A DNA stretch of 64,000 nt, taken from assembly GCF_900580865.1 (NCBI RefSeq), contig NZ_UTBZ01000219.1:1-64000 (forward strand). Reading direction: 5' to 3'. The notes under the pieces were generated by a model, which saw only the letters and a list, made by a program, of their open reading frames with translations, had not been told where the DNA came from and did no database searches. The stretch is from Pseudomonas viridiflava (GTDB taxonomy: Bacteria; Pseudomonadota; Gammaproteobacteria; Pseudomonadales; Pseudomonadaceae). The position numbers and the translations under genes were made by a program. This document shows positions 16,747 to 25,854 of this stretch, piece by piece (the stretch's first letter is position 1; each line of letters opens with the position of its first letter).

Positions 16747-18138
16747 ATGAGACCGTTTTGGCTGGAGCAGGCCTTGCAGGCCGATACCTCTGAAACCTGC
16801 CCGCCGTTGCAGGGCGAAGTCCGCACCGATGTGTGCATTGTCGGCGGCGGCTATACCGGTTTGTGGACGGCAATCATGCTCAAACAACAGAACCCCGAAC
16901 TCGACGTGTTGCTGATCGAAGCAGACATCTGCGGCGCTGGCGCCAGTGGGCGCAACGGTGGTTGTGCGCTGTCGTGGTCGGCGAAATATTTCACTCTTGA
17001 ACGCCTGTTTGGCGTCGAGGAAGCGGTGCGTCTGGTCAAGGAGTCGGAACGTAGCATCCATGCGATTGGCGAGTTCTGCGAGCAGTACGGCGTCGATGCC
17101 GATTACCGTCTCGACGGCACGCTCTACACCGCGACCAACCGCGCTCAGGTCGGTTCGACCGACGCGGTGATCGCCGCACTGGAGCGTAATGGCATCAACT
17201 CGTTCACTCAGCGTCCAGTGGCTGATGTGCAGCGCATGGCCGGTTCGAGCAAGCACCTGGAAGGCTGGTTCTCGCCGGCGGCGGCCAGTGTACAACCGGG
17301 CAAACTGGTGCGGGGCTTGCGTCGGGTGGCGTTGCAATTGGGCGTGAAGATTCACGAAAGCACGGCGATGACCGGGCTTGAAGAGGGACGCCCGGCACGC
17401 CTGCAGACACCGAGCGGCAGCATCGTTGCCGACCGCGTAGTGCTGGCGATGAACGCGTGGATGGCCCGTGCCTTCCCGCAATTCGAACGCAGCGTGGCGA
17501 TTGTTTCCAGCGACATGCTGATCACCGAACCGCGCCCGGATCTGTTGCAGGAAATCGGTTTGACCAGTGGCGTCACCGTGCTTGATTCGCGGATTTTCGT
17601 GCACTACTACCACAACACCCCGGATGGCCGGATCATGCTCGGCAAGGGCGGCAACACCTTCGCCTTTGGTGGGCGAATGTTGCCGGTGTTCGATCAGCCA
17701 TCGCCCTATGCCGGCCTGCTGAAAACCAGCCTCGCCGACTTCTTCCCGGCCTTTGCCGATGTAAAGGTCGATGCCACCTGGAACGGCCCGTCGGATCGCT
17801 CGGTCACCGGTTTGCCGTTCTTCGGTCAGATGAGCAGCGCGGGCAACGTGTTTTACGGTTTTGGCTATTCCGGCAGCGGCGTCGGCCCGTGCCACATGGG
17901 CGGGCAGATTCTCGCGTCACTGGTGCAAGGTCTGGACAACCCGTGGACGCGCTCGCCGCTGGTCAACGGGCCGCTGGGCTATTTCCCGCCGGAGCCGATC
18001 CGTTACCTCGGCTCGTTGATGGTGCGCAACGCCATCCGCCGCAAGGAGCGCGCCGAGGATCACGGGCGACGTCCCCGGCATCTCGACGTGCGCCTGGCGA
18101 AATTCGCCGCAGCGGCGGGCAAGGCTGACAAAGCCTGA
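16747..18138 (+). CDS. FAD-dependent amine oxidoreductase (DAO family), phosphonate-linked
   Basis: A 463-residue flavoenzyme of the D-amino-acid/sarcosine/glycine oxidase family. VCIVGGGYTGLWTAIML (about 28-45) is the dinucleotide-binding motif, followed by GASGRNGG at about 65-73, typical of GlyOx/PuuB-type enzymes. FGYSGSGVGPCHMGG near 380 closes the FAD site. GGAG lies 8 nt before ATG. It is cotranscribed with an OPA transporter in a phnWX island. I infer oxidation of an aminophosphonate, perhaps an N-methylated one, to phosphonoacetaldehyde that feeds PhnX. Flavoenzymes of this sort (called PbfC/PbfD) have been reported in phosphonate clusters, as I recall. Confidence 0.85.
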   Translation: MRPFWLEQALQADTSETCPPLQGEVRTDVCIVGGGYTGLWTAIMLKQQNPELDVLLIEADICGAGASGRNGGCALSWSAKYFTLERLFGVEEAVRLVKESERSIHAIGEFCEQYGVDADYRLDGTLYTATNRAQVGSTDAVIAALERNGINSFTQRPVADVQRMAGSSKHLEGWFSPAAASVQPGKLVRGLRRVALQLGVKIHESTAMTGLEEGRPARLQTPSGSIVADRVVLAMNAWMARAFPQFERSVAIVSSDMLITEPRPDLLQEIGLTSGVTVLDSRIFVHYYHNTPDGRIMLGKGGNTFAFGGRMLPVFDQPSPYAGLLKTSLADFFPAFADVKVDATWNGPSDRSVTGLPFFGQMSSAGNVFYGFGYSGSGVGPCHMGGQILASLVQGLDNPWTRSPLVNGPLGYFPPEPIRYLGSLMVRNAIRRKERAEDHGRRPRHLDVRLAKFAAAAGKADKA

Positions 18139-18205
18139 AGCACTGCTTACTGATGTAGGCACTGCCGAACGCGGCCCGAGCCTGCGGCAGCTCCTAAAGA
18201 TTGGA

Positions 18206-19603
18206 CTAGCGGGCGTCGCTGTTGAGCAGCCAGTCGAGCAACAAGCTGCTGTCGCGTGCGGGTGGTGGTTCGCGAGGCGTGGGCTTGCGTGAGTTGCCCA
18301 GACAAAGGATCGGCCGGTCGGGGTCGCTGTCGAGAAAACTCACCCACACTTCGCTGCCGGCGCAGGGCAGTTCTTCCAGTGCGATCCGGCCGTTGGCCCG
18401 CGTCATGGCGATGGGCAGCCAGATCGGGTCGTCATCAAGGGGTTGCAGGTGTTCCGAGGGCCACAGCCTGACGGCGACTCGACCCTGTTCATCGAGCTGC
18501 GCCGGTTGCCCGGCAGGCCCGAACACCTGCGCCAGGTGATACCCGGCAATGCTCGGGCGGGCTTGTCTGAGCGCTGGACGAAAGTCGCTGGACCACGGCT
18601 GGGCGGTGAAGTCGTTGTGGTAACGGTGCTGGGGCGGCGTCGGGTCAAGAATCGACGGATGTTGCCCGTGATGGCGTAGGGCGGTGAGTCGCCATTGTTC
18701 GTTGAAATGGCTGACCGGATGTTCCGACACTTGCAGCAGATGCCCACTGAGCAAGCCGACCCGGTCGCTGCGGCCGTTGATCGTGCGATGTTGGCAGCGT
18801 TGCCGTTCCAGATGCCGACGGCTGCGTTGTTCGTGGTGACGCTGTTCAAGAGACGGTATCGGCGGCAGGAGGTTGGCCGTGATGTGGTTGGCGGCGTCGT
18901 CGCGGATCGCCTGCTGGCCTCGATTACGCACGGCATGCAGCGTGGCGATCGGCGCGGCGTGGTGATGCTGGTACAGCGCACTGACGCAGGGTGATGGCGT
19001 TTGCTCGCAGGCCTTGAACGCAATCAGCACCGGCGCTTGCGGCAGGCTCAGGCTGTCATCGGCAAACACCACGACGTGCCCATCCAACCGGTGTTCAAAG
19101 TGGTAGTGAATGCCTTCTTCTTCACACAGCCTGTGCAGCAGCGCCAGATCGCTTTCTTCGTACTGGATGCAAAACGGTCGGGTCGGGTATTGGCCGACAG
19201 TCATTTCAATCCGGTAACCATCAACGGGCAGGGCATTTTCCGTGAGCAATTGCTGGAGAATCTGCGGCACGCTGCGTTGCACAAACACGCGGCGTTTGCT
19301 CGGCTCGGCCAGGCTTTGCAAGCGCGGCACAACCGTCAGTCGATAGCCGATCCGGTGCGTACCGCGATGTTCGCAACTGGCACTGTCGATCACGCCGTGA
19401 ATCCCATGCTGATCGTCCAGCCGCAAAAAGGCCGGTTGGTGCAAAAAAGTAGCCGGCGCCACAGCGGGGGCCAGGCCGATCAGCTCGATGTCGAAACGGT
19501 AGGGCTGGTTGAGTGCTTCCTCGCCGTGAAAACGCACCACCGGCAGGCACAGGCCGCTGTCGGTCAGGGTCAGGGTAAAAGGACTTTCCTTGTCATTGAG
19601 CAT
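18206..19603 (-). CDS. Short orphan VgrG-like type VI secretion spike protein
   Basis: A 465-residue protein. Residues 1-300 match the gp27-like part of VgrG (SPFTLTLTDSG start, IQYEESDLALLHRLCEEEGI at about 165-185). Residues about 370-445 match the OB-fold (LDEQGRVAVRLWP and GSEVWVSFLDSDPDRPILC). The gp5-like beta-helix needle and any effector extension present in ordinary VgrG (600 residues or more) are missing; only a short tail remains. No PAAR, Hcp, adaptor or effector gene lies nearby. It may be a decayed remnant or a short spike that works with another subunit. The start has no strong ribosome site. Confidence 0.8.
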   Translation of the reverse strand: MLNDKESPFTLTLTDSGLCLPVVRFHGEEALNQPYRFDIELIGLAPAVAPATFLHQPAFLRLDDQHGIHGVIDSASCEHRGTHRIGYRLTVVPRLQSLAEPSKRRVFVQRSVPQILQQLLTENALPVDGYRIEMTVGQYPTRPFCIQYEESDLALLHRLCEEEGIHYHFEHRLDGHVVVFADDSLSLPQAPVLIAFKACEQTPSPCVSALYQHHHAAPIATLHAVRNRGQQAIRDDAANHITANLLPPIPSLEQRHHEQRSRRHLERQRCQHRTINGRSDRVGLLSGHLLQVSEHPVSHFNEQWRLTALRHHGQHPSILDPTPPQHRYHNDFTAQPWSSDFRPALRQARPSIAGYHLAQVFGPAGQPAQLDEQGRVAVRLWPSEHLQPLDDDPIWLPIAMTRANGRIALEELPCAGSEVWVSFLDSDPDRPILCLGNSRKPTPREPPPARDSSLLLDWLLNSDAR

Positions 19604-19824
19604 TCGAACAGGCTCTGTCAGGCAATACGGGCCTGAGAGGGTACGAAACCACAGCGCTGAATGGTCATGTCAAAGGTGTTTTTCAGAATTCCCCTACAAG
19701 CACTGGTGAAGATGTCGATTCTGCATTGTGTTTTTTTGGTCGATTGCCGACTTTAGGCCGTATAAACTTGGCGCCACGCGTCGGCCAATAGATGTCTCGG
19801 CGCCACAGATCAAGAGAGTGAGTA

Positions 19825-20529
19825 ATGGGCGCACAGTGGAAGGTTAAACACAAAGAAGCGGCAGCCAACGCCAAGGGCAAGATCTTCGGCAAACTGGTGA
19901 AGGAAATCACCATCGCTGCCCGCAACGGTGCCGATACCACCACCAACGCACACCTGCGTCTGGTGGTCGAACAGGCCAAGAAAGCCTCGATGCCAAAAGA
20001 AACCCTCGATCGCGCGATCAAGAAAGGCGCCGGTCTGCTGGGTGAAACCGTGCAATACCATCGCGTGACCTACGAAGGCTTCGCCCCGCATCAGGTGCCG
20101 CTGATCGTCGAGTGCGTGACCGACAACATCAACCGTACCGTCGCGGAAATCCGCGTGGCCTTCCGCAAGGGCCAACTGGGCGCTTCCGGCTCTGTTGCCT
20201 GGGATTTCAACCACGTCGGCATGATCGAAGCTTCGCCGGACACTCCGGACGCCGATCCGGAAATGGCCGCGATCGAAGCCGGTGCGCAGGATTTCGAGCC
20301 GGGCGAAGACGGCGCAACGCTGTTCCTGACCGATCCGACTGATCTGGACTCGGTGCAGAAAGCGCTGCCAGAGCAAGGCTTCACCGTGCTGTCGGCCAAG
20401 CTCGGCTACCAGCCGAAGAACCCGGTCAGCGGTTTGAGCGACGAGCAGATGGCTGAGGTTGAAGCATTCCTCGAAGGCCTCGACAACCATGATGACGTGC
20501 AGGACATGTTTGTTGGCCTGGCGGGCTGA
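19825..20529 (+). CDS. YebC/PmpR-family DNA-binding transcriptional regulator
   Basis: A 234-residue cytosolic protein with the family's three-domain make-up: an N-terminal helical region (QWKVKHKEAAANAKGKIFGK), a central domain around GFAPHQVPLIVECVTDN, and an acidic C-terminal domain. It is of the shorter YeeN type rather than the YebC next to ruvC. Family members bind DNA and some have roles in quorum signalling or in translation of proline stretches. A GAGAG ribosome site precedes ATG. The 220 bp upstream hold its promoter and no gene. It stands alone and is followed by an inverted repeat. Confidence 0.92.
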   Translation: MGAQWKVKHKEAAANAKGKIFGKLVKEITIAARNGADTTTNAHLRLVVEQAKKASMPKETLDRAIKKGAGLLGETVQYHRVTYEGFAPHQVPLIVECVTDNINRTVAEIRVAFRKGQLGASGSVAWDFNHVGMIEASPDTPDADPEMAAIEAGAQDFEPGEDGATLFLTDPTDLDSVQKALPEQGFTVLSAKLGYQPKNPVSGLSDEQMAEVEAFLEGLDNHDDVQDMFVGLAG

Positions 20530-20552
20530 TCGGCTTCGTCAGTGATGGCTAC

Positions 20553-20641
20553 ATCGCGAGCAGGCGAAGGCCTACAGGCCAGAGGTGAACACATCATTTG
20601 TGATCACCACCGTCCACTGTAGGCCTTCGCCTGCTCGCGAT
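20553..20641. repeat. REP-like inverted pair, variant family
   Basis: ATCGCGAGCAGGCGAAGGCCTACAG and its inverse CTGTAGGCCTTCGCCTGCTCGCGAT flank a 39-nt loop between convergent genes. The core differs from the main REP family (AGGCGAAGG instead of AGGCTCGC). Confidence 0.85.
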
Positions 20642-20655
20642 TGACCGCGCAGCGG

Positions 20656-21969
20656 TCACAGATTCTCAAGCTGCCGCATGACCTCAGAAAACCCAGGCCG
20701 CGCCAGCACCTCCGCCTGACAGCAACGCCGCTCCAGCTCCTCAAGCACCGCACGCCGCTCATCACTCAACCCCGAGTCGATGCGCGCCAGCAATTCCCCC
20801 AGTAAAACCCCGAACGCACGCACTTCGATGCGTTGCAATGCGCGAGTTTCCCCAGTGTCGGCAATGGCGTGGAACGACGCCCCGCCAAAATCTCCGAGCA
20901 GGCAATCGCCGCGCTCGTTCAACAGAATGTTGTGCGCGTAGAGATCGCCGTGGGTGATGCCTTGCTGATGCAGATGCTCCGCTGCCGAAGCGATGCCTTT
21001 GGCAATGTTCAGCGCAACCTCGGCACTGAACCGGCAATCATCGGCGTAAACATCTCGCGAACAGGACGCCAGGCTCGGCAGATCGGCGAGGTTGCGGAAG
21101 GACGGATCGATCAACTGCATCACCAATCCTTGCTGGTCGTCGGGATGGCCATTGATGCGCCCCTCGACGCGGATCAGATTGGGATGCAGGCCTGCGGTGA
21201 TGCAGGCATTCATTTCGTGCAGTGGCGAACCGTCGCTGGTCATTTCACCTTTGTACAGTTTCACCGCGACCGGCGTCACTGCGCCATCGTCGCGTTGCCA
21301 GCTCGCCCGGGAAATCACCCCCGAAGCGCCTTCACCCAGTCGTTGTTCCAGATGCAGCGCCGACCAAGGGATTTGCGGCGTTGCCTCGAGTGCGCCGGCG
21401 TCGGCCTCGGTTTCCAGCGGGTTACCGGCGTAAGCCAGCCAGGTCAGGCTCGGCAGCGCGAGCAGCCACTGCGGCAGGTCGCTCAGGCGGTTGGCCGAGA
21501 GGCGCAGCAGCTCCAGTCGATGGCAGTTGCTCAGGGAGGGCGGTAGCGTGTGCAGACGGTTGCCGGACAGCATGAGTTTTTGCAGGGCAGGGCGTTCGCC
21601 CAGTTCGCTCGGCAGGCTTTCGATGCAGTTGTCGGTCAGGATCAGCCAGCGCAACTGTGGCGGCAGGGCGGCACCGGGGACGTTGATGATGCGATTGGCC
21701 CTGAAGCCGACCATCGTCAGGGCCGCGCACTGGCCGAGGCAGGCTGGCAGTTCGGTGAACGGGTTGTCGGAGCAGAACAGCACGCGCAGGCGAGTCAGGC
21801 GATGCAAGTCATCCGGCAGGCTGCTCAATTGGTTGCCGCTGAGATTGAGAATTTCCAGAGTGTCGGCCAGCTCGAAAATCTCGGCCGGGAATTCGCTCAG
21901 TCCGCAAGACAAATCCAGTCGCGTAATGCCCGACAACTCGCCGGCGCGCAATTGAGCAAGGGTGTGCAT
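20656..21969 (-). CDS. Leucine-rich repeat protein kinase
   Basis: A 437-residue soluble protein with two parts. Residues 15-185 contain about seven leucine-rich repeats (LEILNLSGNQLSSLPDDL type). Residues 205-437 form a eukaryotic-like protein kinase: glycine loop GEGASGV (212-218), VAVK lysine K237, catalytic HGDLYAHN with D342, and DFG at 360-362. All key catalytic residues are present, so it should be active. The activation segment and C-lobe are short. There is no membrane segment. No phosphatase or partner gene is adjacent. The substrate is unknown; repeats at the N-terminus suggest protein recognition. Confidence 0.88.
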   Translation of the reverse strand: MHTLAQLRAGELSGITRLDLSCGLSEFPAEIFELADTLEILNLSGNQLSSLPDDLHRLTRLRVLFCSDNPFTELPACLGQCAALTMVGFRANRIINVPGAALPPQLRWLILTDNCIESLPSELGERPALQKLMLSGNRLHTLPPSLSNCHRLELLRLSANRLSDLPQWLLALPSLTWLAYAGNPLETEADAGALEATPQIPWSALHLEQRLGEGASGVISRASWQRDDGAVTPVAVKLYKGEMTSDGSPLHEMNACITAGLHPNLIRVEGRINGHPDDQQGLVMQLIDPSFRNLADLPSLASCSRDVYADDCRFSAEVALNIAKGIASAAEHLHQQGITHGDLYAHNILLNERGDCLLGDFGGASFHAIADTGETRALQRIEVRAFGVLLGELLARIDSGLSDERRAVLEELERRCCQAEVLARPGFSEVMRQLENL

Positions 21970-22082
21970 GTTGGTGTTCGCTTTTGATCAGGGGCGCGCC
22001 GCTGGGGCGCTGGGAATGGGCGACATGATAACGGCAAAGCCCGGGATTGAATTGGATAGGCGGCGAAACTTCAGTTGCCTTG

Positions 22083-22171
22083 GTGGGAGCGAGCCTGCTC
22101 GCGAAGGCGGAGTGTCAGAAGCTGATGTTTTGACTGATAGGGCGTTTTCGCGAGCAGGCTCGCTCCCACAG
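22083..22171. repeat. REP inverted pair
   Basis: GTGGGAGCGAGCCTGCTCGCGAA and its inverse flank a unique loop upstream of the LRR-kinase gene and just beyond the 3' end of the ZapE gene, which is on the same strand. Confidence 0.9.
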
Positions 22172-22184
22172 GGGAACGGCGTGC

Positions 22185-23444
22185 TCAGATCATCCCGTGC
22201 ACTTCTTGCAACTGCCCCAAGCGGCTGCGTGTGCGCGCCAGATCAATGGCATGGCCGTCCAGGCTTTCGCGCAAGGGCAGGCGACCAATCAACGTCAGGT
22301 GCTTGTCCTGGTCGTACAGCACGTCGATCAGGTTGATGAAGCGCTGTTGCGCGGCGATCGAGCACTTCGCCAGTTCCGGCAGATCGTCAATGATCCAGCG
22401 GTCGAAACGGCGGCACAGCTCCAGATAATCCATGACTGCCGTTGGCTGCTCACACAGATCGCTGAAGGTAAAACCAACACGCCGCTCTTCACACAATCGA
22501 GCCTGAAACTGCCGGGTGCCGACGGATAACTGAATGGCTGGCGTATCGGCCGGCGGCAGCTGCAGAGCGGCGCGTTGTGCTGGCGTAGCCGGCCACACGT
22601 AATGTCCCTGAGTGAATAGCTGATGCGCAGAATGGCGCGTCTGACTGCGGTAATCGTGCGGGCCGCCGACTTCCATCACCTGCATGCGCTTGTTGATCAG
22701 TTCGATCACCGGTTTGAAACGAGCGTGATAGAGCGGGTTGGGCAGCAGACCTTCCGGCGCATAGTTGGAGGTCACCAGCAGCACAATCCGCCGTTTGAAC
22801 AACGCCTTGAACAGCCGGGTGATGAGCATCGCATCGCCGATGTCATGCACATGAAACTCGTCGAAACACAGTACCCGACAATCCTCCAGCAGTTCGTCGA
22901 GGGTCACTTCGAGGGCATCGTCCTGCTCGCGATGGCTGAACATGCCCTGATGCAATTGCGCGAAGAACTGATGGAAATGCAGGCGCCGTTTCTGCGTGAT
23001 CGGCAGGGCCTGGAAGAAGCCGTCGAGCAACCAGCTCTTGCCACGCCCAACGGCGCCGAACAGATACAGGCTCGGTGGTGTGTGAGTGCTTGCGCCAAGC
23101 AAAAGACTCGCCTGTTGCGCCATGCAATCGATGACGCGCTGCTGGCTGTGGCTGAGGGTGTAACCCTGATCGCCGGCCCTGCGCCGGAAGTAATCGCGGA
23201 TCGACTGACCACTGGCGTCATGCCCGGCGCTGGCCGGCAAACCCTTGCCGAACCAGCGGCGCAACGCCGGCCAGCGCTGGATCAGTCGCGATCGTTTCGG
23301 CGGGTGGGCAGGCACTGTGGGCGTCTCCGTGTTCGTCAAGACCGGCTCCCGGGAGCGCGGCGACACAGTGTAACCAGGCGCCGGGTTGGCCAGCCACCAC
23401 AGCGGATCGACAGTGGGCGGTAATTGAACAAATTTGTCCGGCAC
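22185..23444 (-). CDS. zapE: AFG1/ZapE-family ATPase
   Basis: A P-loop ATPase of up to 419 residues. Walker A is GAVGRGKS (130-137) and Walker B is VLCFDEFHV (around 191-199); LLVTSNYAPE is the sensor segment. In E. coli ZapE associates with the Z-ring during stress growth; mitochondrial AFG1 acts in protein quality control. The N-terminal 75 residues are extra relative to E. coli ZapE (375). The listed start is a GTG with no ribosome site; a TTG near residue 36 preceded by GGGAG may be the true start. The extension and sequence suggest this may be a second paralog. Confidence 0.8.
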   Translation of the reverse strand: MPDKFVQLPPTVDPLWWLANPAPGYTVSPRSREPVLTNTETPTVPAHPPKRSRLIQRWPALRRWFGKGLPASAGHDASGQSIRDYFRRRAGDQGYTLSHSQQRVIDCMAQQASLLLGASTHTPPSLYLFGAVGRGKSWLLDGFFQALPITQKRRLHFHQFFAQLHQGMFSHREQDDALEVTLDELLEDCRVLCFDEFHVHDIGDAMLITRLFKALFKRRIVLLVTSNYAPEGLLPNPLYHARFKPVIELINKRMQVMEVGGPHDYRSQTRHSAHQLFTQGHYVWPATPAQRAALQLPPADTPAIQLSVGTRQFQARLCEERRVGFTFSDLCEQPTAVMDYLELCRRFDRWIIDDLPELAKCSIAAQQRFINLIDVLYDQDKHLTLIGRLPLRESLDGHAIDLARTRSRLGQLQEVHGMI

Positions 23445-23602
23445 GTACAGCTATTTTTAGCGACATGGCTCGACCTGTTGCCAACCTTTCGAAACATATC
23501 CCGAGCGATCCCTGGATCCAATCGACTGGCGGAATCGTCGACCATTGCTAACCTCAATCACAGAAACGACGTCGCAAGCGCTCACTGACAAGGAACGGCG
23601 CA

Positions 23603-24124
23603 GTGAATATACGGGTGGTCATGGGCTTGCTGGGGGTACTCGCTACGCCTGCTTATGCGGCGGATCTTCAGGTCGAAGTGCGCGTTGATGTGCAGCGTGG
23701 CTGCCAGTTGGTTGGCCAGCAGCGGGAGGCCGGCATCGAGCAATTGGGTGTGCTCGACTTCGGCAGCACCGCGCGCCTCGATGACCCGGCGGGTCCTTTG
23801 GCAGCGGCGCTGACCAATCAACGCCTGCCCCGGCTGGAGTGCAACCCGGACACGCCGTATCAGATGCGTGTCGATGGCGGCTTGCATGGCGGTGTTGGTG
23901 AGGTCCGCTACATGGCCGGTTCGGTCGGCAGCAAACCTATTCCGTATCGCTTGTATCAGGACGCGGCGCGCCGGGTACCGCTGGTGGTGAATGTGCCGGT
24001 CAGCGGGCGGGTGCCGGACACCGGCACGGTGGAGTTGCCGCTGTACGCGCGCATCGAGCGCTTGGCTGAAGTGCCGCGAGTCAGCCGTTATTCGGATCTG
24101 GTCAAGGTGACGGTCACCTGGTGA
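23603..24124 (+). CDS. Spore coat U (SCPU) domain fimbrial subunit 1
   Basis: A 173-residue secreted pilin with a signal peptide ending at AYA (about residue 20) and a single SCPU-type beta-sandwich. It starts at GTG with AAGGAA 8 nt upstream. Paired cysteines (GCQL and LECN) give the expected disulfide, and the C-terminal VKVTVTW strand is the donor-like end. It opens a run of four pilin genes followed by chaperone, usher and tip, matching the CupE (P. aeruginosa) or Csu (Acinetobacter) archaic chaperone-usher pilus. Sequence divergence from subunits 2-4 suggests a minor or basal role. Confidence 0.85.
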   Translation: MNIRVVMGLLGVLATPAYAADLQVEVRVDVQRGCQLVGQQREAGIEQLGVLDFGSTARLDDPAGPLAAALTNQRLPRLECNPDTPYQMRVDGGLHGGVGEVRYMAGSVGSKPIPYRLYQDAARRVPLVVNVPVSGRVPDTGTVELPLYARIERLAEVPRVSRYSDLVKVTVTW

Positions 24125-24225
24125 TCGCCATGGCAACAGGCACCCCGTGGACGCGGGTGCGCAAGGAAGGCGTTCAATGATGAGCGCGGTGATCGAGTCA
24201 GCGTAAAGGAGCAGGGACGGGCGCA

Positions 24226-24759
24226 ATGACAGGCAGACACTGGATGGTGGTAGCGGCAGGTACGCTGGCTATGCTCGCAGACAACGCGCAAGCGGCGGTC
24301 AGTGGGCAGATCAATGCGCGGCTGATCCTGATTGCCGGCTGCGAAGTCACCAACACCAGTACTCCCGCCAGCCCGGTCGGCGATCTCGGCACCCTCGATT
24401 TCGGCCTTCAGGGCCCAACCTGGAACGCACCGATCAAGGCCAGTCTCGACGGCGACAGCAGTGGCAAACTCAACGTCGCCTGCAATCCTTCGGTCACCGG
24501 TTTCACCGTCACCATCGACGGCGGCGCCCACGGTGACGGCAACACCCGGCGTCTGAGCAACGGCCGCCAGACCCTTCCTTATCAGCTGTTTGTCGATCCC
24601 TCCGGCGCCCGGAGCTACAGCATCGGCCAGCAACACAATTTCGCTGTCACCAGCGCTGCGCAGATACCCATTCCGGTGTTTGGCTCGGTGGTGGCGAATA
24701 CCCGCGCGGTACCGGCAGGTGTCTATACCGACACCCTGACGGTGACGCTCGACTGGTAA
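24226..24759 (+). CDS. SCPU domain fimbrial subunit 2
   Basis: A 177-residue secreted pilin with a signal peptide ending AQA and an SCPU domain. GCEVTNT and LNVACNPS carry the disulfide cysteines; the protein ends YTDTLTVTLDW, the conserved last strand of the family. It lies second in the operon, 101 bp after subunit 1, with AAAGGAG further upstream than usual. It resembles CsuA/B- or CupE1-type major subunits in length and in the TYTDT ending. Assembly is by the chaperone and usher downstream. Confidence 0.88.
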   Translation: MTGRHWMVVAAGTLAMLADNAQAAVSGQINARLILIAGCEVTNTSTPASPVGDLGTLDFGLQGPTWNAPIKASLDGDSSGKLNVACNPSVTGFTVTIDGGAHGDGNTRRLSNGRQTLPYQLFVDPSGARSYSIGQQHNFAVTSAAQIPIPVFGSVVANTRAVPAGVYTDTLTVTLDW

Positions 24760-24779
24760 CCCCGTAGAGGACGGACACC

Positions 24780-25316
24780 ATGCGTACGTTTGCATCAAGG
24801 ATAGGTTTGTCGTTGCTTGGCCTGGCGCTGGTTTCCAGTGCCAACGCCGCCACCACGGTCACCGGCCAGATCACCTCCAGCCTGATTCTGATCAGCAGTT
24901 GTCAGGTCAACGGCGCTGGCGGTTCCACCGGGCTGAACTTCGGTGCGTTGAACTTCGGCACGGCCAACAGCCTGTTCACCACCGCCACCGGGCAAGTGTT
25001 GGGCGGTGGCGGCGGGGCGCTGTCGATTCTCTGTTCCAGCGGCACCACGCCGACGGTCAAAGTGCGCGCCGGTGCCCATGACGGCATGTCGCCGGGTGGC
25101 ACGCGAGCGTTGTACGACGGTGTCGCCAATTACGTGCCGTACGACTTGTACACCGATGCCGGGCACTCGCAACTGCTGGCGATCGACGGGACGATCAACC
25201 TTGCCGCCAGCACTGGGGTCGCGCAGACGGTGAACATCTACGGTCAGGCGGTGGGCAAGGCCGGTTTGCCGGCGGGGACGTACACCGACACCGTCGCTGT
25301 TGAACTGACGTTCTGA
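24780..25316 (+). CDS. SCPU domain fimbrial subunit 3
   Basis: A 178-residue secreted pilin. The signal peptide ends ANA and the mature chain opens ATTVTGQITSSLILISSCQV. It ends GTYTDTVAVELTF. It lies 20 bp after subunit 2, with GAGGAC before ATG. It is closest in sequence to subunit 2, which suggests duplication within the operon. Confidence 0.88.
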   Translation: MRTFASRIGLSLLGLALVSSANAATTVTGQITSSLILISSCQVNGAGGSTGLNFGALNFGTANSLFTTATGQVLGGGGGALSILCSSGTTPTVKVRAGAHDGMSPGGTRALYDGVANYVPYDLYTDAGHSQLLAIDGTINLAASTGVAQTVNIYGQAVGKAGLPAGTYTDTVAVELTF

Positions 25317-25320
25317 TGCC

Positions 25321-25821
25321 ATGCGCCGCCATGGCTGTGCCGCGTTGCTCCTGCTCTGTGCGGGCAGTGCGCCGCCACCGCTGACCGCAGCGACGAGCCA
25401 GAGCTTTCAGGTCAGCGCCACGGTCACTGCCGGGTGTCTGGTGGTGGGCGGAGTGTCGAACTATGGCGGGCTGAATTTCGGTTCGCGTTCGGCACTGGCC
25501 ACCGGCACCGTGCAGGTCGCGCTGACCGGCGGGGTGCAATTGCAATGCACGCCGGGCGTAACGCTGAACATGAGCGTCGATGGCGGCCAGTACAACAGCA
25601 GCGGCCGGCACATGCAGGTCAACAGCGGCAGTGCGCGGGTGGCGTATGCGCTGTTTCGAGATGCGGCGTACAGCCAAAGCCTGGGTATCGGTCAGAGCGT
25701 GGCGGTGGCCTACAGCGATGCGAACAACATCAGCCTGCCGATTTACGGTCAGGTGCAATTGCCGGGCAATCAGCCTGGGGGGACGTACAGCGACGTGTTG
25801 CAGGTGCAACTGTCGTGGTAA
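25321..25821 (+). CDS. SCPU domain fimbrial subunit 4
   Basis: A 166-residue secreted pilin with a short signal peptide, SCPU domain cysteines (GCLV, LQCTPG) and the GTYSDVLQVQLSW ending. It starts only 4 nt after subunit 3 ends, so translation is likely coupled. Classic Csu and CupE operons have three subunits before the chaperone; this locus has four. Confidence 0.86.
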   Translation: MRRHGCAALLLLCAGSAPPPLTAATSQSFQVSATVTAGCLVVGGVSNYGGLNFGSRSALATGTVQVALTGGVQLQCTPGVTLNMSVDGGQYNSSGRHMQVNSGSARVAYALFRDAAYSQSLGIGQSVAVAYSDANNISLPIYGQVQLPGNQPGGTYSDVLQVQLSW

Positions 25822-25854
25822 GGCGAAGTTGAATGGCCGACAAGGAGCAGGTTT

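Noticed and set aside
16396..17895. 499-residue minus-strand frame
   Set aside because: Antisense shadow of the OPA transporter and FAD oxidoreductase genes.
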